Positions 61,348-64,000 of a stretch of DNA of 64,000 nt are shown here, in pieces. A program made the position numbers and the translations under genes. The DNA comes from Streptomyces sp. NBC_01485 (GTDB lineage: Bacteria > Actinomycetota > Actinomycetes > Streptomycetales > Streptomycetaceae). The DNA is taken from NCBI RefSeq assembly GCF_036227125.1, contig NZ_CP109435.1:8122001-8186000 (forward strand), in the 5' to 3' direction. Positions within the stretch are counted from its first letter, which is position 1. Each line of letters starts with the position of its first letter. The notes under the pieces are model-generated. The model ran no database searches and was not told where the DNA came from. It saw nothing but the letters and a program-made list of their open reading frames with translations.

Positions 61348-62153
61348 TGGACAGTCAGTACCAGCCGCTCAAGGGCAAGGTGGCCCTGGTCACCGGCGGC
61401 TCGCGCGGCATCGGCGAGGGCATCAGCCGCAAGCTCGCTTCCTGGGGCGCCACCCTCGCGATCAACTACGTCGACCGGGAGGGCCCGGCGAAGGAGCTCG
61501 CCGCCGAACTCGCCGACCAGGGCACCGAGGTGTCGCTGCACCGCGCCGACCTCAGCGACCCCGCGCAGATCCAGAACCTGATCGACGAGATCGGCGCCGT
61601 CCACGACGACCTGCACATCCTGATCCAGAACGCCGCCGCCACCAAGTTCAGCCGGCTGGAGGACGCCACCCTCGGCGACTGGCAGTTCGTGCAGGACACC
61701 AACTCCCGTGCCACCTGGCTGCTCGCCAAGTACGCGCTGCCGCTGATGAAGAACCGCCCCGGCGCCCGCTTCATCACCATCACCAACTCCACCACCACCC
61801 GCATCATCCCCCGGGCCGGCCTGTTCGCCGCCGCCAAGGCGGGCCTGGAGTCCCTGACCGACTACCTCTCCTACGAACTCGCCCCCTACGGAATCGTCGC
61901 CAACTGCGTCCGCCCCGGCCTGGTGCAGACCGGCGTGTTCAAGGTGCGCCCCGACTTCGCGCACGGCGTCAAGAAGGAACTGTCGGTGTCCCCGTGGGAC
62001 GGCGACAGGATGACCACCCCGGAGAACAGCGGTGACGTGGTCGCCCTGCTCTGCCTGCCGGAGGCCGACTGGGTCGCCGGGCAGACCATCACCGTCGACG
62101 GCGGCTACCGCCTGTGGGGCGGCATCAGCGGTGGAGGCCGGCGTGCCGAGTGA
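61347..62153 (+). CDS. FabL-like SDR (enoyl reductase or second ketoreductase) without Tyr
   Basis: A 268-aa SDR. VALVTGGSRGIGEGISRKLA, LIQNAAATKFSRLEDAT, LAPYGIVANCVRPGLVQTGV and WVAGQTITVDGGYRLWG are visible. Around the catalytic site it reads PRAGLFAAAKAGLESLTDYL: Lys is present but Tyr is Phe (F-A-A-A-K). The SLTDYLSYELAPYGIVANCV stretch recalls the FabL enoyl-ACP reductase, so a modified reductase is likely. ATG 61347 has GGAAGG 8 nt upstream; the GTG at 61344 overlaps the upstream stop. Confidence 0.85.
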   Translation: MDSQYQPLKGKVALVTGGSRGIGEGISRKLASWGATLAINYVDREGPAKELAAELADQGTEVSLHRADLSDPAQIQNLIDEIGAVHDDLHILIQNAAATKFSRLEDATLGDWQFVQDTNSRATWLLAKYALPLMKNRPGARFITITNSTTTRIIPRAGLFAAAKAGLESLTDYLSYELAPYGIVANCVRPGLVQTGVFKVRPDFAHGVKKELSVSPWDGDRMTTPENSGDVVALLCLPEADWVAGQTITVDGGYRLWGGISGGGRRAE

Positions 62154-63471
62154 CCGCGGCCCGGACGACGCCCCGGGCCGTACCCCCTACGACGCCTCCG
62201 CCGGGATCGTCGTCACCGGCACCGGAGTGATCTCCCCGGCGGGCCTCGGCGCGGCCCGTCTGTGGGAGGCGATGGCGGCCGGCAAGACCTTCTTCGGCAC
62301 CGGTGACCACGACGGGCCGGCCCCCGCGCTGCCCTGGCCGACGGCCGCCGTCGACACCTCCGAGATCGGCTGGCCGCAGGGCACCGTCTGGGCCAACGCG
62401 GGCAAGTACGCCAATCAGTCCGCCCGTTGGGCCGTCGCGGTGGCCGGGCAGGCGCTGGAACAGGCCGGGATCACGGGGGACACCGAGGACGTGCGCGGCG
62501 GCACCGTGATGGCCGTCGGCAGCAGCGGCGACGAACTCAGTGAGGTCATGCCCCGGCTCGCCTCCCGCTTCCGCGACGACCCCCGCCCGCTCGCCAAGTT
62601 CCTCCATGACGAGGTCCCCGACTACTCCTACATCCGCGGCATCCCCTCCCAGCTCGGCCAGTTCGTCTGCCTCGCCAGCGGCTTCCGCGGCTCCAACGTC
62701 GCCGCCTACGGCGAGTCCGCCGCGGGCGGCACCGGCGCGCTCGCCCTCGCGGTACGGCTGCTGGAGGACGGCGAACTCGACCGGGTCCTGGTGGTCGGCG
62801 TGGCCGGCCCGCTGTCCACGACCTCACTGGCCGCCTTCGACGCTCACGAGGCGTTCGGCACCCGCGCCACCGCCGGTGCCGGCCCCTTCGGCACCGGCCG
62901 CGCCGGCACCCTCCCCGGCCAGGGCGCCGCCGCCGTGCTGCTGGAACGCGCCGACCGGGCACGGGGCGTACCGCTCGCCCGGTTCCTCGGCTGCGAGGTG
63001 CTGGCCGCCCGCGACCCGCAGAGCGCGTCCGAGTACGCGGTCGACGCGGTCCTCGCCGACGCCCCGCCGCCCGACGCCTGGTGGGCGCACGGCGCCGGCT
63101 CCCGCACCCTGGACGCCGTCGAGGCCCGTACGGTCACCACACGGGCCGGCACCCTGCCGGTCACCGGCTCCAAGGGCACCATCGGCAACGCGTTCGAGTG
63201 CGCGGCGCTCCTCGACACCGCCCTCGCGGTGGAGAGCCTGGCCCGCCGCGAACTCCCCCCGGTCGGCCTGCTCGACCGCCCCGACCCGGCACTGGGCGCG
63301 CTCGACCCGGTCCTCGGCGGACCCCGCCCGCTGGGGGACGGTACGACCGTCCTGCTCACCGCCTTCAACCAGGGGCGCGGCGCGGCGGCGGCGGGGGCGG
63401 CGCTGATCGCGGCGGTGGCCGGCACCGACGGGACAGGCACCGCAGAAGCAGAGGGAGAGGCACCCGCATGA
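62143..63471 (+). CDS. Ketosynthase-like chain-length factor (no active Cys)
   Basis: A 442-aa thiolase-fold KS homologue. GIVVTGTGVISPAGLGAARL opens the fold, and the nucleophile-elbow region reads VAAYGESAAGGTGALALAV, where no Cys is present. AHGAGSRTLD stands in place of AHGTGT with the second Thr lost, and SKGTIGNAFECAAL in place of the NIGH motif also lacks the His. All three catalytic positions are thus changed, as in chain-length factors that pair with a KS. The GTG at 62143 has GGAGG 5 nt upstream and lies inside the end of the SDR gene (11 nt overlap). It overlaps the KS gene by ATGA. Confidence 0.88.
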   Translation: MPSDRGPDDAPGRTPYDASAGIVVTGTGVISPAGLGAARLWEAMAAGKTFFGTGDHDGPAPALPWPTAAVDTSEIGWPQGTVWANAGKYANQSARWAVAVAGQALEQAGITGDTEDVRGGTVMAVGSSGDELSEVMPRLASRFRDDPRPLAKFLHDEVPDYSYIRGIPSQLGQFVCLASGFRGSNVAAYGESAAGGTGALALAVRLLEDGELDRVLVVGVAGPLSTTSLAAFDAHEAFGTRATAGAGPFGTGRAGTLPGQGAAAVLLERADRARGVPLARFLGCEVLAARDPQSASEYAVDAVLADAPPPDAWWAHGAGSRTLDAVEARTVTTRAGTLPVTGSKGTIGNAFECAALLDTALAVESLARRELPPVGLLDRPDPALGALDPVLGGPRPLGDGTTVLLTAFNQGRGAAAAGAALIAAVAGTDGTGTAEAEGEAPA

Positions 63472-64000
63472 GTTTCCCGAGTCACGAGAACCCCGGCACC
63501 GAGGATCCCCTGGACCGTCCCGACGACATCGTCATCACCGGCCTGGGCGTGGTCACCCCCATCGGCGGCGACGTCGAGACCTTCTGGTCGGCCAACCTGG
63601 AGGGCCGCTCCGGGATCGTCCTGGAGGAACGGATGGACACCCGGGGCCTGCCCTGCGGCTGGACCGCCGGACTCATCCCGGACGACGTCAAGGACAAGGT
63701 CCGGGCCGGGCACGGCGCCCTCGACCGCTCCTGGGGCGACACCCTGATGCACGCCTGCGTCGAACAGGCCCTCGCCGACGCCGACTTCGCCGGCCGGCCG
63801 CCCGCCGACGGCCCGGCAGCCCTGGTCTACGCCCGGGTCTGGCCCGGCCCCACCGGCTCCTTCCCCCAGGACTACGTCACCCATATGGCGGACCTCGCCG
63901 ACCGCTACGACGCCGTCGGCAACGACGCCGTCGGCATTCTCGAACGCCTCCGCGGCAGGCGTCTCTCCCTGGAGACCCAGGACCTGTCCGCCTTCCCCCG
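63468..64000 (+). CDS. Beta-ketoacyl-ACP synthase, N-terminal part (cut by window end)
   Basis: The first 177 residues are visible. DIVITGLGVVTPIGGDVETF is the standard KS opening, then LDRSWGDTLMHACVEQALAD. The insert VYARVWPGPTGSFPQDYVTH is not typical of FabF, so this is a divergent KS. The active-site Cys would lie beyond the edge. It starts at ATG 63468, overlapping the stop of the CLF-like gene, as KS and CLF genes usually do. It is probably the catalytic partner of that protein. Confidence 0.85.
   Translation, partial: MSFPSHENPGTEDPLDRPDDIVITGLGVVTPIGGDVETFWSANLEGRSGIVLEERMDTRGLPCGWTAGLIPDDVKDKVRAGHGALDRSWGDTLMHACVEQALADADFAGRPPADGPAALVYARVWPGPTGSFPQDYVTHMADLADRYDAVGNDAVGILERLRGRRLSLETQDLSAFP

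Noticed and set aside
31261..64000. A phosphopantetheinyl transferase (PfaE-like) within the clusters
   Set aside because: I looked for the usual PPTase motifs (G-x-D, W-x-x-K-E-A) and found no gene carrying them.

Overview
The window is high-GC actinobacterial chromosome, almost certainly Streptomyces. The reasons are strong third-position GC bias, many GTG/TTG starts with ATGA-type overlaps, a complete hopanoid operon of the streptomycete type, a conservon (cvn) signalling operon, a c-di-AMP riboswitch in front of a LysM/M23 cell-wall hydrolase, and rare TTA codons confined to one biosynthetic operon. No species can be named from the sequence alone.

Layout. (1) 1-8499 is the 3' part of a hopanoid operon: tail of a polyprenyl diphosphate synthase, squalene-hopene cyclase (shc), hpnG, hpnH, the MEP-pathway genes ispG and dxs, and the hpnO aminotransferase. 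It can both supply isoprenoid precursor and build aminobacteriohopanetriol-type hopanoids. (2) 8530-18100 holds a cupin/XRE regulator with a 40-aa membrane protein and its own palindromic operators, a tyrosine phosphatase and an alpha-galactosidase separated by two perfect DnaA boxes, a riboswitch-controlled LysM-M23 hydrolase, a GDSL hydrolase, a SIMPL protein, a TetR regulator and an amino-acid dehydrogenase. (3) 18095-29654 holds an MBL-fold hydrolase, a decayed fabH fragment, the conservon operon (sensor-like ATPase, roadblock, DUF742, GTPase, GAF), a GPP34 protein, the threonine-degradation pair tdh-kbl, a LysR regulator and an MmcQ/YjbR protein. (4) 29764-31100 is a tRNA-Pro(GGG) with a strong terminator, followed by a graveyard of ISAs1, IS256, fructokinase and sugar-binding-protein fragments.

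(5) 31261-54000 is the main point of interest: a tightly packed, single-strand, ten-gene biosynthetic operon. It is built around a PUFA-synthase-like (Pfa) megasynthase: acyl-CoA dehydrogenase, SCO6745-family protein, SnoaL-like protein, PfaD-type enoyl reductase, PfaA-type KS-AT-ACP-KR-DH, PfaC-type KS-CLF-AT-hotdog(x4), a ThiF-nitroreductase fusion, a PaaK-like adenylate-forming enzyme, a second acyl-CoA dehydrogenase, and an SDR lacking the usual catalytic Tyr. Four genes of this operon carry a TTA leucine codon, suggesting bldA control. The product is not known to me; I infer a specialised polyene/hydroxy-lipid ('secondary lipid').

(6) 54242-58155 holds a FUSC-type membrane protein divergent from a MarR regulator with a shared palindrome, then a GH13 glycosidase. 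(7) 58482-64000 holds a duplicated-HTH regulator divergent from a second fatty-acid/polyketide operon (ACP, ketoreductase, MaoC-type dehydratase, FabL-like SDR without Tyr, Cys-less KS/CLF, KS cut by the window edge). This resembles highly reducing type II PKS systems. Whether regions 5 and 7 make one product or two cannot be decided from sequence.

Assignments rest on motif and family recognition by eye. No database search, structure prediction or folding calculation was run.
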